NCBI GenBank assembly: GCA_003279945.1
Contig: QCGK01000004.1
Span: 46,889 to 110,888, forward strand
Source: Prochlorococcus sp. AG-388-A01
Lineage (GTDB): Bacteria; Cyanobacteriota; Cyanobacteriia; PCC-6307; Cyanobiaceae
Length of the DNA stretch: 64,000 nt
Direction: 5' to 3'
Shown: positions 1-10,829 of the stretch, one piece after another
Position numbering within the stretch: the first letter of the stretch is position 1
How the letters are laid out: each line of letters opens with the position of its first letter
Notes under the pieces: model-generated
What the model saw: only the letters and a program-made list of their open reading frames with translations
Databases searched by the model: none
What the model was told of the DNA's origin: nothing
Translations under genes and position numbers: made by a program

Positions 1-641
1 GGTAGTATATATCTTAACTCTTGGGGTCTTGAGGCAGGCATTAAAAGTAAAATATTCTGGTTTGATCGAAGTTTTAAAATTGTTCTCGAATCTTTTTTAG
101 AGGGTAGTTTTTTAGTTAAATCAATCATTGGATGTCCAACCCAAAAAACATTTCCACCTCGCCTTTTATAAAAAATTGCTTCTTGCTTAAAAATTGCAAA
201 AATCTTATCTGAAAAATTTATTAAATTTGTGGTGCTATTATTACCAACTCTCCATGCCCATTCTTGAGGAGCAATATAATAATAAATAGGAATATTATTT
301 CTCAATCTTTTTAATTTCATCCCAATATTAATATTGGGTCCCATATAGTCAATTAATATTAAACAATTTGGCCGATACTTCTTTATGAAACTGTAAAATT
401 TTTTCTGAACTTTTATCATAGGGATAATTAATGGCAGAGCCTCCCATATTCCTATTGCACTTATAGATGTTGTATCTTGAAAAATTTGTACTCCTTCATT
501 CTTCATTTTCTCCCCTCCTAGTCCATATATCTCTAAATTAATTTTGTGTTTTCTAGCTTCATCAAATAATGCTTTTGACAACAAACTACCATGTAAATCT
601 CCAGAGACTTCTCCGGTACTAATAAATATCTTTTTATTCAT
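1..641 (-). CDS. lpxB: Lipid-A-disaccharide synthase, N-terminal part (cut by window edge)
   Basis: LpxB condenses UDP-2,3-diacylglucosamine with lipid X to give lipid A disaccharide at the inner membrane. About 213 residues are visible. They contain the family N-terminal motif STGEVSGDLHG, the segment around PQEWAWR and the VGHPMIDL motif, all typical of glycosyltransferase family 19. The ATG shares its A with the TAA stop of lpxA, so the two are translationally coupled. The C-terminal half lies outside the window. The assignment is secure from the motifs and the operon. Confidence 0.95.
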   Translation of the reverse strand, partial: MNKKIFISTGEVSGDLHGSLLSKALFDEARKHKINLEIYGLGGEKMKNEGVQIFQDTTSISAIGIWEALPLIIPMIKVQKKFYSFIKKYRPNCLILIDYMGPNINIGMKLKRLRNNIPIYYYIAPQEWAWRVGNNSTTNLINFSDKIFAIFKQEAIFYKRRGGNVFWVGHPMIDLTKKLPSKKDSRTILKLRSNQNILLLMPASRPQELRYIL

Positions 642-1492
642 TAATTTACTAAAGGCATTGGTCCACGTCTTTCTTTTGATATTGAATCTTTTAAAAAACT
701 ACATAATCTTGAAGATGAAAGATCTAATTCTCCTTTTATTGCTTTTTCTAATGAATTTGAAATTGCATCATTAGATCTAAAGATAAGATTCCATGTACTT
801 TGCAAACGTTTTAAATCAAAATCCTTATTTTCCATCAAACCACTTCTTTTAATTCCAATCCTATTCAAACCTCTCAATCTACCTGGATGTCCTTCAGCCA
901 AACAAAAAGGAGGTACGTCTCTATCTACTCTAGTCATTCCACCAATCATCGCTAAATATCCAATATGTACAAATTGATGAACACCTAAACAGCCTCCAAT
1001 AATTGCTCTATCCTCAACCTTTACATGGCCTGCAACTTGAACACTATTTGATAAAACTATCCCATTACCAAGTTCACAATTATGGCCTATGTGAGTGTAA
1101 GCCATTAACAAATTATTATTGCCAATAATAGTTTTTTCTCCTTCATCAGTTGCCTTATTTATAGTTACGCACTCTCTAAAAATATTATTATTTCCAATGA
1201 TTACTTCAGTAGAGGCTCCTTTATATTTAAGATCTTGTGGATCGAGACCTATAAAAACATTTGGGAAAACTTTATTGTTATTTCCAATTTGAGTTCTTCC
1301 ACTAATAACGGCATTCGGTCCTATTTCGGTTCCTTTCCCAATAGTGACATTAGGACCAATGATAGCTCCTTGAGAGATAATGACCCCGTTATTTAATTCA
1401 GCACTTGGATCAACAAAAGCGTTCGGGTGTACTTTTGCACCATTAAAGTCTGAATTTAATTCAGTATTTTTATTCTCCATATCCTTAATCAA
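641..1492 (-). CDS. lpxA: UDP-N-acetylglucosamine O-acyltransferase
   Basis: LpxA catalyses the first step of lipid A synthesis, transferring a 3-hydroxyacyl chain from ACP to UDP-GlcNAc in the cytoplasm. The 283 residues show a left-handed beta-helix of hexapeptide repeats over about residues 20-200 ([27 protein letters not shown] repeats). The likely catalytic His is in AYTHIGHNC, and a helical C-terminal region follows. The start overlaps the end of fabZ by 8 bases. An in-frame ATG four codons later (1480) is an alternative start. It lies in an operon with fabZ, lpxC, bamA and lpxB. Confidence 0.96.
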   Translation of the reverse strand: MIKDMENKNTELNSDFNGAKVHPNAFVDPSAELNNGVIISQGAIIGPNVTIGKGTEIGPNAVISGRTQIGNNNKVFPNVFIGLDPQDLKYKGASTEVIIGNNNIFRECVTINKATDEGEKTIIGNNNLLMAYTHIGHNCELGNGIVLSNSVQVAGHVKVEDRAIIGGCLGVHQFVHIGYLAMIGGMTRVDRDVPPFCLAEGHPGRLRGLNRIGIKRSGLMENKDFDLKRLQSTWNLIFRSNDAISNSLEKAIKGELDLSSSRLCSFLKDSISKERRGPMPLVN

Positions 1493-1943
1493 CCAATGAA
1501 AACATTAATTCTCCAGCACAGACCAACTTACCATCAACGTGTGCCTCACCTTTAACTTTGCCAAATCTTTGTCTTTTAATACTAAGCAATTCACAAGTAA
1601 TTATCAATTGATCTCCAGGTACAACAGGTTTTCTAAATTTAATATTATTAATTCCTGCAAAGACGAAAAGTCCTTTAGGAAGATCCGGCATTTGGGTTAC
1701 TATTATTCCTCCAACTTGAGCCATTGATTCAACAATAAGAACTCCTGGCATTAAGGGTCTTTCAGGAAAATGTCCTTGAAATTGAGGCTCATTTATAGTT
1801 ACATTTTTTACTGCAACAGCCCGCTCCCCAGGGATATTTTCTATGACTTTATCTACAAGAGCAAAAGGATATCTATGCGGTAATAAACCTAATATATTCT
1901 CGGAGGAGAGTTGATTATTTTCACTGGATAATTTCTTTTCCAA
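1485..1943 (-). CDS. fabZ: 3-hydroxyacyl-ACP dehydratase
   Basis: FabZ dehydrates 3-hydroxyacyl-ACP in type II fatty-acid synthesis. The 152-residue hot-dog protein carries [12 protein letters not shown] near the start, the catalytic His in [12 protein letters not shown] and the catalytic Glu in ESMAQ. Its place between lpxC and lpxA is a common bacterial arrangement and lets the cell balance 3-hydroxyacyl-ACP use between phospholipid and lipid A. There are 17 bases between lpxC and this gene. Confidence 0.96.
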   Translation of the reverse strand: MEKKLSSENNQLSSENILGLLPHRYPFALVDKVIENIPGERAVAVKNVTINEPQFQGHFPERPLMPGVLIVESMAQVGGIIVTQMPDLPKGLFVFAGINNIKFRKPVVPGDQLIITCELLSIKRQRFGKVKGEAHVDGKLVCAGELMFSLVD

Positions 1944-1960
1944 AACAATTAAAGATAAGG

Positions 1961-2797
1961 TTAATTTTTTAAAGATGAGGCTAACAAAGCATTTAAAGAA
2001 TGTGATCCTTTATAAACTAAAATTTGAGCCTTAGGTAACCCTACCAAAGCCAAGTCCCCAATTAGGTCTAAAATTTTATGTCTTATTGGTTCATTATGAA
2101 ATCTTAATGGTGGATTAACCCATTCATCACCACTACAAACAAGTGCATTTTCCAAACTTCCACCTTTTATTAATCCAAGTTCACTTAATTCTTGAAATTG
2201 ATCCTTAAAACCAAATGTTCTTGCTGGGGCAATCATTTCAACAAAACTTTTTGGATTTAAATCAATCACAAAAGTTTGGTTCCCAATCGCTTTATAAGAA
2301 AAACTTATAGTGGATATGATTATAGTTTTTTGAGAAGGAGTTGCTGCAATAACTGAGCCTTCCTTATTTAAAATTATTGATTTATTAATCTCTCGAAAAA
2401 AATTATCTGGTTTAGGTGCCTTTTTTATACCTACTTCTTCAAAATCTCTAACCCACTGAATTGCTGAACCATCTAAAAGCGGGATCTCTTTCCCATCAAC
2501 CTCAATATGTATATAACTTAAGCCACACCCAGCCATTGAAGATAATAAATGTTCAATAGTATATAAATTTCGTCCACCTAATTTTACGGCCGTACAAAGC
2601 ATCGTACTTCCAATTAAGTCTTGAGTTAGCCTAAAAATCTCATTAGGTTTATCCCTGAAAGAGACATAGTATCCTTCTTTTTCATAAGGAGAAATTTTGA
2701 CTCTTGTTTTTTCCCCACTATGAAGTCCTATACCTTCTCTGGAGATAACTCCAGCTAATGTATAGCAAGAATCATAATTAGTTGGCCAAGAAAACAC
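1961..2797 (-). CDS. lpxC: UDP-3-O-acyl-N-acetylglucosamine deacetylase
   Basis: LpxC is the zinc-dependent deacetylase that commits the cell to lipid A synthesis. The 278 residues contain GIGLHSG near the N-terminus, the zinc-ligand region [10 protein letters not shown] and the second ligand motif [10 protein letters not shown] (His and Asp). The start is a GTG placed immediately after the TAA of bamA (TAAGTG). The length is slightly below the roughly 300 residues usual in proteobacteria. It is co-transcribed with bamA and the downstream lpx genes. Confidence 0.95.
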   Translation of the reverse strand: MFSWPTNYDSCYTLAGVISREGIGLHSGEKTRVKISPYEKEGYYVSFRDKPNEIFRLTQDLIGSTMLCTAVKLGGRNLYTIEHLLSSMAGCGLSYIHIEVDGKEIPLLDGSAIQWVRDFEEVGIKKAPKPDNFFREINKSIILNKEGSVIAATPSQKTIIISTISFSYKAIGNQTFVIDLNPKSFVEMIAPARTFGFKDQFQELSELGLIKGGSLENALVCSGDEWVNPPLRFHNEPIRHKILDLIGDLALVGLPKAQILVYKGSHSLNALLASSLKN

Positions 2798-4927
2798 TTA
2801 AAACTTCCATCCAACTCCAAGTGTATATCTCCAATCTCCACTTAGGTCCTTACTTGCTATATCTAGTCTTAATGGACCAATTGGTGTTTTCACTCCAACT
2901 CCCCCTCCAAGGGAATAACCAGAACCTGATTTCTGCAATAATTTACCGGGTTTTCCTGGGACATCCTTTTGAGAGCCTAAGTCACTGCCTGCATCAACAA
3001 ATAAAGCTCCTGATATCATTCTCCAAACAGGAAATCTATACTCAACTGTGCCCTCAACAAAACTTTTACTTACAGCCAAATTACAAGATCCCCAACCTCT
3101 AACAGATGATGTTCCTCCCATGCAAAATGCTTCATATGGAGGCAATTCCCCAATAATAGTTCCAGCTTTAATTTGAAAAGCAATAGCTTGAGGACAATCT
3201 TCACTATTAATAGTACTAGAATTACATGCCTTGGTTAAATTAATCAATCTTGCTGGAACAAAAAACGAATATGAAGCTCTCATTCTATTGAAAGTTGGAG
3301 ATTTCCCCCCCATTGAAACAAACTGTTCAGTACCAACGCTTAGTTTATTTCCTGAAGTTGGGTTTACAGAATTATTCAAATTATTTCTAGATGTACTTGC
3401 AATAAAACTTACCAATGTATTTTCTTCAGGGCATGAACCATCCTTTGGAGAAAATCCAATACAGATAATATCGCTTATATTTCCTGTAGTTGGAGTCAAA
3501 TCACCAAAAGGTTTTTTGTTCCCATCACCATCAATCATCTTTACTTTCTTAAAATTCATACCTGTAAGGACTCTCCATTTGGCGAGTTTAAATGGATCTC
3601 CACCATTAAGAGGCCTGGAGAAAGAAAATCCGCCACCTGTTTTTTCTAAGACTATTGATGAAAAAGTATCAGAAGTTGAGGTGTTAGTATCATCTACAGC
3701 GTAAATTCTTCCATTTTTTTCACTTTTAAATTCTTGTGGATAATCTCTACTCAGAAAAATATTTGTTCTAAAAGAAGTTTTATGTTTATCTCCTTTAATC
3801 CATGGATCAGATAAAGAAAAATTATAGGTAGTTGAATATTCTCCGAAATTCAAGTTTAGATTAGTAGACCATGCTCTACCAAGCGCATTTGTTTCCTGCA
3901 AACCAATTGAGGCAAAGACTCCTGAGCTATTACTATAACCTAGGCCACCAGTTAATGATCCTGTTCTTTGCTCGCTCAAATCTAAAAAAATTATGACTTG
4001 GCCAGGATTTAAATTATCAGGACCAAGAGATACCTTAACATCATCAAATAATGATGTAGCATAGAGTCGATTGATATCAGCTTCTAAAATTTTTCTATTA
4101 AATATGGTGCCAGGTTGAGTTTTCAACTCTCTTTTTATGACCCATTCTTTTGTTTTCCCTTTCCTAGGTTTTCCATCAATAATAGATTCACCATCAGATC
4201 CTGGGAATCTTATTTTCACATCAGATATGAATCCTTCAGAAATTTTTAATGTTACTATCCCGTCCTCAGAAATTCTATCTGGACCAGTAATTCTTGCCAA
4301 AGAATATCCTTCACTTTCATAACGCTTTTTTATAATTTCTATCTTATTTTGCAATTCTTTTAGATTAAGGGTTGTGCCATAAAAATTATTAAAAATATTG
4401 TCTACAAATGCACTAGTGATTAAAGAGTTTTTTGGTTTGATTTCAACTTTCTTCAAAATTGGATTAGGGACTACATTTACAATCAGCCTTACACCCAATG
4501 GGCTATCTTGAGAATCTATTTTTACTCCTGAAAACCAACCACTAGCATAAATTGCATTTAAGTCTTTATTCAAAATTCGATTATCAACAACACTTCCTGG
4601 TTTTATACTCATTGAATCATATGCTTCTAATTCAAGTTTTCTGCCCTCAGGATGATTTTCCCAACCTTTGATAACTATTTCTGAGATAAGAACACTATCT
4701 TGGTTAGTATTTTTTTTATTTTCTGCAATAAAAAAATTTACCTCTTTTTCAATATTAAAACCATTTAAAAATTCGTCGTTAATATTATTTTTTTCTATAG
4801 ATTTGATTGGTGGCTCAACACTATTTTGCAAATACTTAGCAAACAGTTCTGAATTAGATATAAGGATCAATGGGGCGAAAGCAAAATTCGTGAAAACCTT
4901 TCTAAATTTTAAAAATTTTTTTTGCAT
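2798..4927 (-). CDS. bamA: Outer membrane assembly protein, BamA/Omp85 family
   Basis: This protein folds and inserts beta-barrels in the outer membrane. The 709 residues begin with a basic, hydrophobic export signal, followed by several POTRA-like segments (about residues 80-340) and a C-terminal beta-barrel (about 370-709). The barrel has the lid-loop motif SSVRGWGSC and ends in Phe, as expected for an outer membrane strand. It is the first gene of the envelope operon, with lpxC abutting. Cyanobacterial Omp85 proteins are also related to chloroplast Toc75. Confidence 0.93.
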   Translation of the reverse strand: MQKKFLKFRKVFTNFAFAPLILISNSELFAKYLQNSVEPPIKSIEKNNINDEFLNGFNIEKEVNFFIAENKKNTNQDSVLISEIVIKGWENHPEGRKLELEAYDSMSIKPGSVVDNRILNKDLNAIYASGWFSGVKIDSQDSPLGVRLIVNVVPNPILKKVEIKPKNSLITSAFVDNIFNNFYGTTLNLKELQNKIEIIKKRYESEGYSLARITGPDRISEDGIVTLKISEGFISDVKIRFPGSDGESIIDGKPRKGKTKEWVIKRELKTQPGTIFNRKILEADINRLYATSLFDDVKVSLGPDNLNPGQVIIFLDLSEQRTGSLTGGLGYSNSSGVFASIGLQETNALGRAWSTNLNLNFGEYSTTYNFSLSDPWIKGDKHKTSFRTNIFLSRDYPQEFKSEKNGRIYAVDDTNTSTSDTFSSIVLEKTGGGFSFSRPLNGGDPFKLAKWRVLTGMNFKKVKMIDGDGNKKPFGDLTPTTGNISDIICIGFSPKDGSCPEENTLVSFIASTSRNNLNNSVNPTSGNKLSVGTEQFVSMGGKSPTFNRMRASYSFFVPARLINLTKACNSSTINSEDCPQAIAFQIKAGTIIGELPPYEAFCMGGTSSVRGWGSCNLAVSKSFVEGTVEYRFPVWRMISGALFVDAGSDLGSQKDVPGKPGKLLQKSGSGYSLGGGVGVKTPIGPLRLDIASKDLSGDWRYTLGVGWKF

Positions 4928-4971
4928 TGTACTTTAAATTAAGTTAAATGGATCATTATTATTGAATTGAA

Positions 4972-5700
4972 TTAAATGAAATCTTTTATTCTTTGGTAAA
5001 TTTCACTGTAAGCTTCAATTAGTCCACCTAAATCATTTCTAAATCTATCTTTGTCTAGACTTACAATTGTATCATTTTTCTGATTAAGATCCCACAATCT
5101 ACAGTTGTCGGGACTTATTTCATCACCGAGAATTATATTGTTATTGAAATCATAGCCAAACTCCAACTTGAAATCTACAAGTTGAAGCTGGATATTATAA
5201 AAAAAACTTTTTAGGATTTCGTTAATTTTTATAGTTAGATCTATTATTAAATCTAAATCTTGAGAGCTTAGTATGTTCATTAATTGAATTCTGTCTCGTG
5301 TAAGTAGGGGATCATTAAGTTCATCATTTTTTAGATAAATATCAATTAACGGTTTTAATAGTACAGTGCCAGCTTTAATAGTCGTTTGTTTGCACAAAGA
5401 ACCATAAGCTGTATTTCTCAGAACAATTTCTAAGGGAATTACATTTATTTTTTGTGCAATCATTGTATTTTCACTTTTAAGTTTAATAAAATGAGTTGGG
5501 ATATCATTTTTTTTAAGAAGTTCAAAGATTCTTGCACTTATTAGGCAATTAAGCTTTCCCTTCCCTTCGAATTTAGCTTTTTTCAAAGCATTAAAAGCTG
5601 TGGCATCATCTTTAAATTCAATTATTACTTTTTCAGAATCATTATGAGAAAAAACTTTTTTTGCTTTGCCTTCATAAATCAACTCATATTCATTATTCAT
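4972..5700 (-). CDS. purC: SAICAR synthetase
   Basis: PurC joins aspartate to CAIR in the purine pathway, using ATP. The 242 residues match the bacterial length. Family motifs are YEGKAKKVF at the N-terminus, KLNCLISARIFE, PLEIVLRN, LVDFKLEFG and LGDEISPDNCRLWD. It is transcribed divergently from purD across a 135-base spacer that must hold both promoters. It is separate from the envelope operon, whose first gene begins 45 bases downstream of purC's stop. Confidence 0.96.
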   Translation of the reverse strand: MNNEYELIYEGKAKKVFSHNDSEKVIIEFKDDATAFNALKKAKFEGKGKLNCLISARIFELLKKNDIPTHFIKLKSENTMIAQKINVIPLEIVLRNTAYGSLCKQTTIKAGTVLLKPLIDIYLKNDELNDPLLTRDRIQLMNILSSQDLDLIIDLTIKINEILKSFFYNIQLQLVDFKLEFGYDFNNNIILGDEISPDNCRLWDLNQKNDTIVSLDKDRFRNDLGGLIEAYSEIYQRIKDFI

Positions 5701-5835
5701 TAATTAAAGACCTCATATATTTACTAAAAGTGCAATTTGTAATTAACATAATTATTAGAAATCGATTTTCAAAAAATAGTTAATTTAATTTTAACTGATT
5801 ATTTATCAAACCTCATAACCTTCAAAAACAAATTT

Positions 5836-7167
5836 ATGAGTATCAATTCAACAAATATTGAAAGCATAAGTAGATTAGAAAATATTTTAATCATTGGTAG
5901 TGGTGGAAGAGAAAATTCCTTGGCTTGGGCTATACAAAAAAATGAACTAGTCAAAAAAGTTTATTTGGTCCCAGGTAACGCCGGATCAGAAAGAATAAAT
6001 AAATGTGAAAGAATAAAAATTGATATAGACAATAAAATTGAATTAGTCGAAAAGCTTAATTTTTTTAAAATAGACTTAATTGTAATAGGACCAGAAATAC
6101 CTTTAGCAAACGGATTAGCTGATTTTCTTCGCAAAAAAAACTTTAAAGTTTTTGGGCCTGGTAAAGATGGGGCAAAATTGGAATATAGTAAATCTTGGGC
6201 AAAGGAATTTATGCGTGAAGCAAATATTCCAACAGCAAACTTTTGGAAAGTTAATTCTCTAGAGAAAGCCAAAGATATTATCAATTCATCATCTAGCCCA
6301 TTGGTAGTAAAAGCAGATGGTTTAGCGTCTGGTAAAGGTGTTTATATTCCTGATTCAAAAGAAGAGTGTTTTAAGGCAGCAGAGTCAATTTTTAATGGTA
6401 AGTTTGGCAACTCTGGGGATATTGTCGTTCTAGAAGAAAAAATTGAGGGACCAGAGGTTTCAGTTTTTGCACTATGTGATGGAGAGAAATTCATTTTACT
6501 TCCATCTGCCCAAGATCACAAACGTCTTAATGAGAAAGATAAAGGGCCAAATACAGGAGGAATGGGAGCTTATTCTCCAGCCCCACTTTTAACAGAAGAT
6601 TATCTTGATACAATCATCTCAGAGATAATTGAACCGACAATAAATGAATTAAATAGAAAAAATATTGACTATAAAGGTGTTATTTATTTTGGCTTAATGG
6701 TCACAAAATCTGGGCCCAAGGTTATAGAATATAATTGCAGATTTGGGGATCCAGAATGTCAGACAATAATGCCTTTAATGGATCAAAATTTTTTATTACT
6801 TTTAGAAAAATGTGCAATGGGAAAATTAATTGGTAACGAAAAAATTGATACTTTTGACATGGTAAGTGGTTGTGTAATAGCCACCTCAAAGGGCTACCCT
6901 TACGAATATAAAACCGGTTTTCCAATTAATATAGGTAACGTTGACTCAACTGATTTTCAGATTTTTGATTCAGGTACTCGTTTGGGCAAAAATGGGGATT
7001 TAATTACTGATGGTGGAAGAGTTTTAAGCATTGTCTGCCAAGATAAAGATTTTGATAAAGTTTTTGAAAAAGCATACAAAAATTTAAAAGAAATAAATTT
7101 TGAGGGTATTTATTACAGAAATGATATTGGGCATCAAGTCAGAAAAAATTTTTCAAAGGGGCATTAA
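5836..7167 (+). CDS. purD: Phosphoribosylamine-glycine ligase
   Basis: PurD makes GAR from phosphoribosylamine, glycine and ATP. The 443 residues start with the GGRENSLAWA nucleotide-fold motif, and contain the ATP-grasp segments VVKADGLASGKGVY, GPNTGGMGAYSPAP and NCRFGDPECQ. The length is normal for the family. It is divergent from purC, and nblS starts 4 bases after its stop, which suggests co-transcription. Confidence 0.97.
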   Translation: MSINSTNIESISRLENILIIGSGGRENSLAWAIQKNELVKKVYLVPGNAGSERINKCERIKIDIDNKIELVEKLNFFKIDLIVIGPEIPLANGLADFLRKKNFKVFGPGKDGAKLEYSKSWAKEFMREANIPTANFWKVNSLEKAKDIINSSSSPLVVKADGLASGKGVYIPDSKEECFKAAESIFNGKFGNSGDIVVLEEKIEGPEVSVFALCDGEKFILLPSAQDHKRLNEKDKGPNTGGMGAYSPAPLLTEDYLDTIISEIIEPTINELNRKNIDYKGVIYFGLMVTKSGPKVIEYNCRFGDPECQTIMPLMDQNFLLLLEKCAMGKLIGNEKIDTFDMVSGCVIATSKGYPYEYKTGFPINIGNVDSTDFQIFDSGTRLGKNGDLITDGGRVLSIVCQDKDFDKVFEKAYKNLKEINFEGIYYRNDIGHQVRKNFSKGH

Positions 7168-7171
7168 TCGG

Positions 7172-9235
7172 ATGATTAATAGTAATAATCGTGATAATGA
7201 AGAATTTAATTTTTCCGATGATGATACTAACAATAACTATTGGATTAATAGAATTTTTGCATGGTGGAGCGGGTTCAGTTTAAGAACAAAATTGTTAGCC
7301 ATAGCAACTCTCGTTGTTAGTCTACTAATGACAGGAATAACATTTTTTGCATTAAATAGCATTCAAAGAGATGCAGGAATGAATGATACAAGATATGCCC
7401 GCGATCTTGGATTATTATTATCAGGTAACGTAACAGAATTAGTTGCAAATAATCAAAAAAAAGAAATCTCAAATGTAGCAGAAAAGTTTTGGAGATCAAG
7501 TCGAAATCTACGTTACATATTTTTTACTGATGCTGAAGACATTGTTCAACTTGGAATACCAATAAGTGCAACACCAACAAGTTCAAATAGTCAGTTTCAG
7601 CTCACTAGAAGACTAAAACTACCATCAGAATTAAAGAAAAGACCACAATTCCCATTAGTTAGGCAGCATGCAACACCTCAGGGGCAAGTTACAGATGTTT
7701 TCGTCCCAATGTTATGGAAAGGCAAATATCTTGGAACTTTAGCTTTAGGAGTTACACCTAATAAGAAAGCCTTATCAAGTGCGGCACTTACCAGAGAAGT
7801 TACAATTGCAGTATTTATCTCGATATGGGTTTTGGTAATACTTGGAGCAGTATTTAATGCGCTTACAATAACTAGGCCTGTGAGGGAGTTAGTAAGAGGG
7901 GTAAGAGAAATTTCAAAAGGAAACTTTAAATCCAGAATTTCTTTACCTATGACAGGAGATTTAGGAGAACTTTTAAATGGGTTTAACCGAATGGCCACTC
8001 AGTTAGAAAATTACGACGAGGCTAATATTGAAGAACTTAAAGCCGCTCAAATAAAACAACAATCACTTATAGCCACTATGGCTGATGGTGCAATATTACT
8101 TGATTCCCAAGGGAAGATAGTACTTACAAATCCAACAGCAAAAAGATTATTTCGCTGGGAAGGAAGATTCTTGGAAGGTAAATATTTTTTAAATGAAATC
8201 CCCGAAATTTTATCTAATGACCTACACATAAATATAGAATCTATTTTAAATAGAGAAAAGGAAAAGGATGATTTAAGATTTAGCTTAGGAGAGCCAGCTA
8301 GAACTTTAAGAATTGTCTTACAATCAGTCTTAGATACAAACAAAATTGAATTAAAAGGTATTGCAGTAACAATCCAAGATTTAACACGCGAAGTAGAACT
8401 TAATGCGGCCCAAAACAGATTTATTAGTAATGTTTCACATGAATTAAGGACACCTCTTTTTAATATCAAAAGTTATGTAGAGACTTTACATGATTTAAAA
8501 GATCAGCTTACTGATGAAGAACAAATCGAATTTTTGGGCATTGCAAATTCTGAGACTGATAGGTTAACAAGGCTAGTAAATGATGTATTAGATCTATCAA
8601 GATTGGAATCTGGGAAAATAATCCAGTTGGATCAAATGGATATTAAACCAGCAATAGAACAGACTCTTAGAAATTACAGGCTTAATGCCACAGAAAAAAA
8701 TGTTTCATTAGCTCATGATATAGAGGAGACTATTCCTTGTATTCTTGGAAATTTTGATTTACTTTTACAAGTTTTTGATAATTTGCTAGGTAATGGATTG
8801 AAATTTAGTCCAAAAAATAGCACTCTTATCATAAGAGCTTACACTTGGCCAGATTCCTGCCCTGCTCTCCCTCCAAGTATGAACAATAATGAAGCACCAC
8901 ATTGTGAGTTGGTTTCTCCATTACCAAAAGTAAGAATTGAGATTGCTGATACAGGTTCAGGAATATCTCAAGCTGATCAAGATAAGATCTTTGATCGTTT
9001 TTATAGAGTAGAAAATGCAGTTCATACCGAGCAAGGGACAGGTTTAGGTCTATCTATAGTTCGGGGAATAATCGAAAAACATGGTGGAGAAATTCGAATG
9101 GCTAGTGAATTAGGAGTAGGAACAACCTTTTGGTTCGATTTAGCCTTAGCACAATCTGATAAAGATGAATTATTGACAAAAGCTATTAATAATACAGATG
9201 CTTTTTTAGAATCTGAAATTAGTAATATTACCTAA
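7172..9235 (+). CDS. nblS: Sensor histidine kinase NblS/Hik33
   Basis: This membrane sensor kinase is the conserved cyanobacterial regulator of high-light, redox and nutrient stress genes, including hli genes. The protein has about 687 residues from ATG 7172, chosen because upstream codons lie inside purD. Order: TM helix (about 40-60), periplasmic region, second TM (about 205-225), HAMP (RPVRELVRGVREI), PAS (about 300-400), HisKA with the phospho-His in VSHELRTPL, then HATPase with the N box (GNGLKFSP), DTGSGIS and GTGLGLSIVRG. All catalytic motifs are intact. Its last 4 bases overlap the 3' end of convergent kaiC. Confidence 0.93.
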   Translation: MINSNNRDNEEFNFSDDDTNNNYWINRIFAWWSGFSLRTKLLAIATLVVSLLMTGITFFALNSIQRDAGMNDTRYARDLGLLLSGNVTELVANNQKKEISNVAEKFWRSSRNLRYIFFTDAEDIVQLGIPISATPTSSNSQFQLTRRLKLPSELKKRPQFPLVRQHATPQGQVTDVFVPMLWKGKYLGTLALGVTPNKKALSSAALTREVTIAVFISIWVLVILGAVFNALTITRPVRELVRGVREISKGNFKSRISLPMTGDLGELLNGFNRMATQLENYDEANIEELKAAQIKQQSLIATMADGAILLDSQGKIVLTNPTAKRLFRWEGRFLEGKYFLNEIPEILSNDLHINIESILNREKEKDDLRFSLGEPARTLRIVLQSVLDTNKIELKGIAVTIQDLTREVELNAAQNRFISNVSHELRTPLFNIKSYVETLHDLKDQLTDEEQIEFLGIANSETDRLTRLVNDVLDLSRLESGKIIQLDQMDIKPAIEQTLRNYRLNATEKNVSLAHDIEETIPCILGNFDLLLQVFDNLLGNGLKFSPKNSTLIIRAYTWPDSCPALPPSMNNNEAPHCELVSPLPKVRIEIADTGSGISQADQDKIFDRFYRVENAVHTEQGTGLGLSIVRGIIEKHGGEIRMASELGVGTTFWFDLALAQSDKDELLTKAINNTDAFLESEISNIT

Positions 9236-10761
9236 TTATTATCTAATCCTTTAAAAACGTTTGGAACATTTTGGTCAGGAACAACTCTATGAGGGGCTCC
9301 ACTAAATATTTGTTCGAAATTAGAAAAAGAATCTTTTATTTCTGGACCTCTATTTGTAATAATAAATTCTCTTATTCTTTTATCATGCCATGATCCCCGC
9401 ATTTTAAAAACATTTAAAGCCCTAGCCATCTCACCTTTTATTTCTACATATTGAAGCAACAATATAGTATCGGTAATTGTTGAGATATGAGAATCAGTAA
9501 TAGAATGACTTCCCATAAATTCTTCTGCAGTATTAGTAAAAAAGCCTGCTATTTCCTCTTGTTTTGTATAGCCAGTAACCGCAATTACAAATTGTCTAAA
9601 TGCATTCAAACTTACTCCTCTAGCTAATGCCGAGAGAGAATCAATTGCCATCCTTTTTGGTTTAAATTGAGTAATTTGCGTTTTTATAATTTGCAAATGA
9701 TCTTCTAAACCTGTTGACTCAGGATATGCACAAATAATTTTTAATAACCCATCACTTTCCATCTTTTCAAAATCTATTCCCCAACTAGTCGCGTTCCTAA
9801 GCAATTGAGCCCTAGATTCTTCATATGCAAAAAGTATTGCTCTTTCATTATTGTTATAAGCATCTTCAACAAATTTTGATACCAGCATTGTTTTGCCTGT
9901 ACCAGTAGCTCCTGTCGCGAGAATGATTGAATCTTGAAAATATCCACCACCACACATATCATCGAGATCTTTTACTCCCGAGCTTATCCTAATATTTGAG
10001 GATCTCTGCGTTAATCTCATTGCTCCGAGGGCAAACACACTAATGCCATCCACTCCCATGGTGAATGGATATTCACCTTTCATATGTACAGTACCTCTTA
10101 ACTTCAAAACTTCTAAAGTTCTTCTTCTCTTTTCTGATTCAAGAACATTTCTTAATAGGACAACATTATCAGAAACAAACTCCTCTACTCCATATCTAGC
10201 AATTGATCCATAATCATCAACCCTTTCTGTAGTCATAACAGTTGTCACACCTATTTCCTTTAATCTTGCTATGAGCCTGAAAATTTCTCTTCTAACAACG
10301 TAAATGGCATCATACTGTTGAAAGACCGCAGTTATAGAATCTATTGCGACTCTTTTAGCTTTATATTTTCTAATTGCATAACTAATTCTCTCAATAAGAC
10401 CAGACAAATCAAAGTTCCCCGCAACATCCTGTCCATCAGGGTCAGGAGAAGCATCCAATATAAATAACTTATTTTGATCAATTAATTCTTGTAAATCCCA
10501 ACCAAAACTTGCAGCATTTCTAATGATATCTAAAGGTGACTCTTCAAATGTTACAAAGATCCCAGGCTCATCAAAATTACAAATTCCATGGTGTAAATAT
10601 TGAAGAGAGAAAACAGTCTTACCAGTCCCCGATGTACCACTAACCAGCGTACTTCTAGATACAGGCAACCCTCCCCTACAAACATCATCGAATCCTTCTA
10701 TCCCAGTAGGCAGTTTTTGCACTTGCATTTTATTAGACCTACTTAATTTCTTATCTTTCAT
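9232..10761 (-). CDS. kaiC: Circadian clock ATPase/autokinase KaiC
   Basis: KaiC is the core clock protein, a double RecA-fold hexamer. The 509 residues contain two Walker A motifs, GTSGTGKT (CI, about residue 42) and GATGTGKT (CII, about residue 282), with catalytic Glu pairs. The phosphorylation-site segment SHSITDSHISTITD keeps the Ser-Thr pair equivalent to S431/T432 of Synechococcus. It is downstream of kaiB on the same strand with a 68-base gap. kaiA is not next to it, as known for Prochlorococcus, so the clock probably works as an hourglass; that is established for the genus rather than shown here. Confidence 0.97.
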   Translation of the reverse strand: MKDKKLSRSNKMQVQKLPTGIEGFDDVCRGGLPVSRSTLVSGTSGTGKTVFSLQYLHHGICNFDEPGIFVTFEESPLDIIRNAASFGWDLQELIDQNKLFILDASPDPDGQDVAGNFDLSGLIERISYAIRKYKAKRVAIDSITAVFQQYDAIYVVRREIFRLIARLKEIGVTTVMTTERVDDYGSIARYGVEEFVSDNVVLLRNVLESEKRRRTLEVLKLRGTVHMKGEYPFTMGVDGISVFALGAMRLTQRSSNIRISSGVKDLDDMCGGGYFQDSIILATGATGTGKTMLVSKFVEDAYNNNERAILFAYEESRAQLLRNATSWGIDFEKMESDGLLKIICAYPESTGLEDHLQIIKTQITQFKPKRMAIDSLSALARGVSLNAFRQFVIAVTGYTKQEEIAGFFTNTAEEFMGSHSITDSHISTITDTILLLQYVEIKGEMARALNVFKMRGSWHDKRIREFIITNRGPEIKDSFSNFEQIFSGAPHRVVPDQNVPNVFKGLDNN

Positions 10762-10829
10762 TGTTTTTCAAAGAATAATAATCAAATAAACGTTTAATTT
10801 ATTTTTAATTGTAAAAGGTTTTATTTATG

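Noticed and set aside
3231..3704. 157-residue ORF on the plus strand inside bamA
   Set aside because: Shadow frame of a well-recognised barrel gene; no motif or ribosome site.
7100..7171. Longer nblS start at 7100
   Set aside because: It would lie inside purD and add residues unlike the family; ATG 7172 just after the purD stop fits better.
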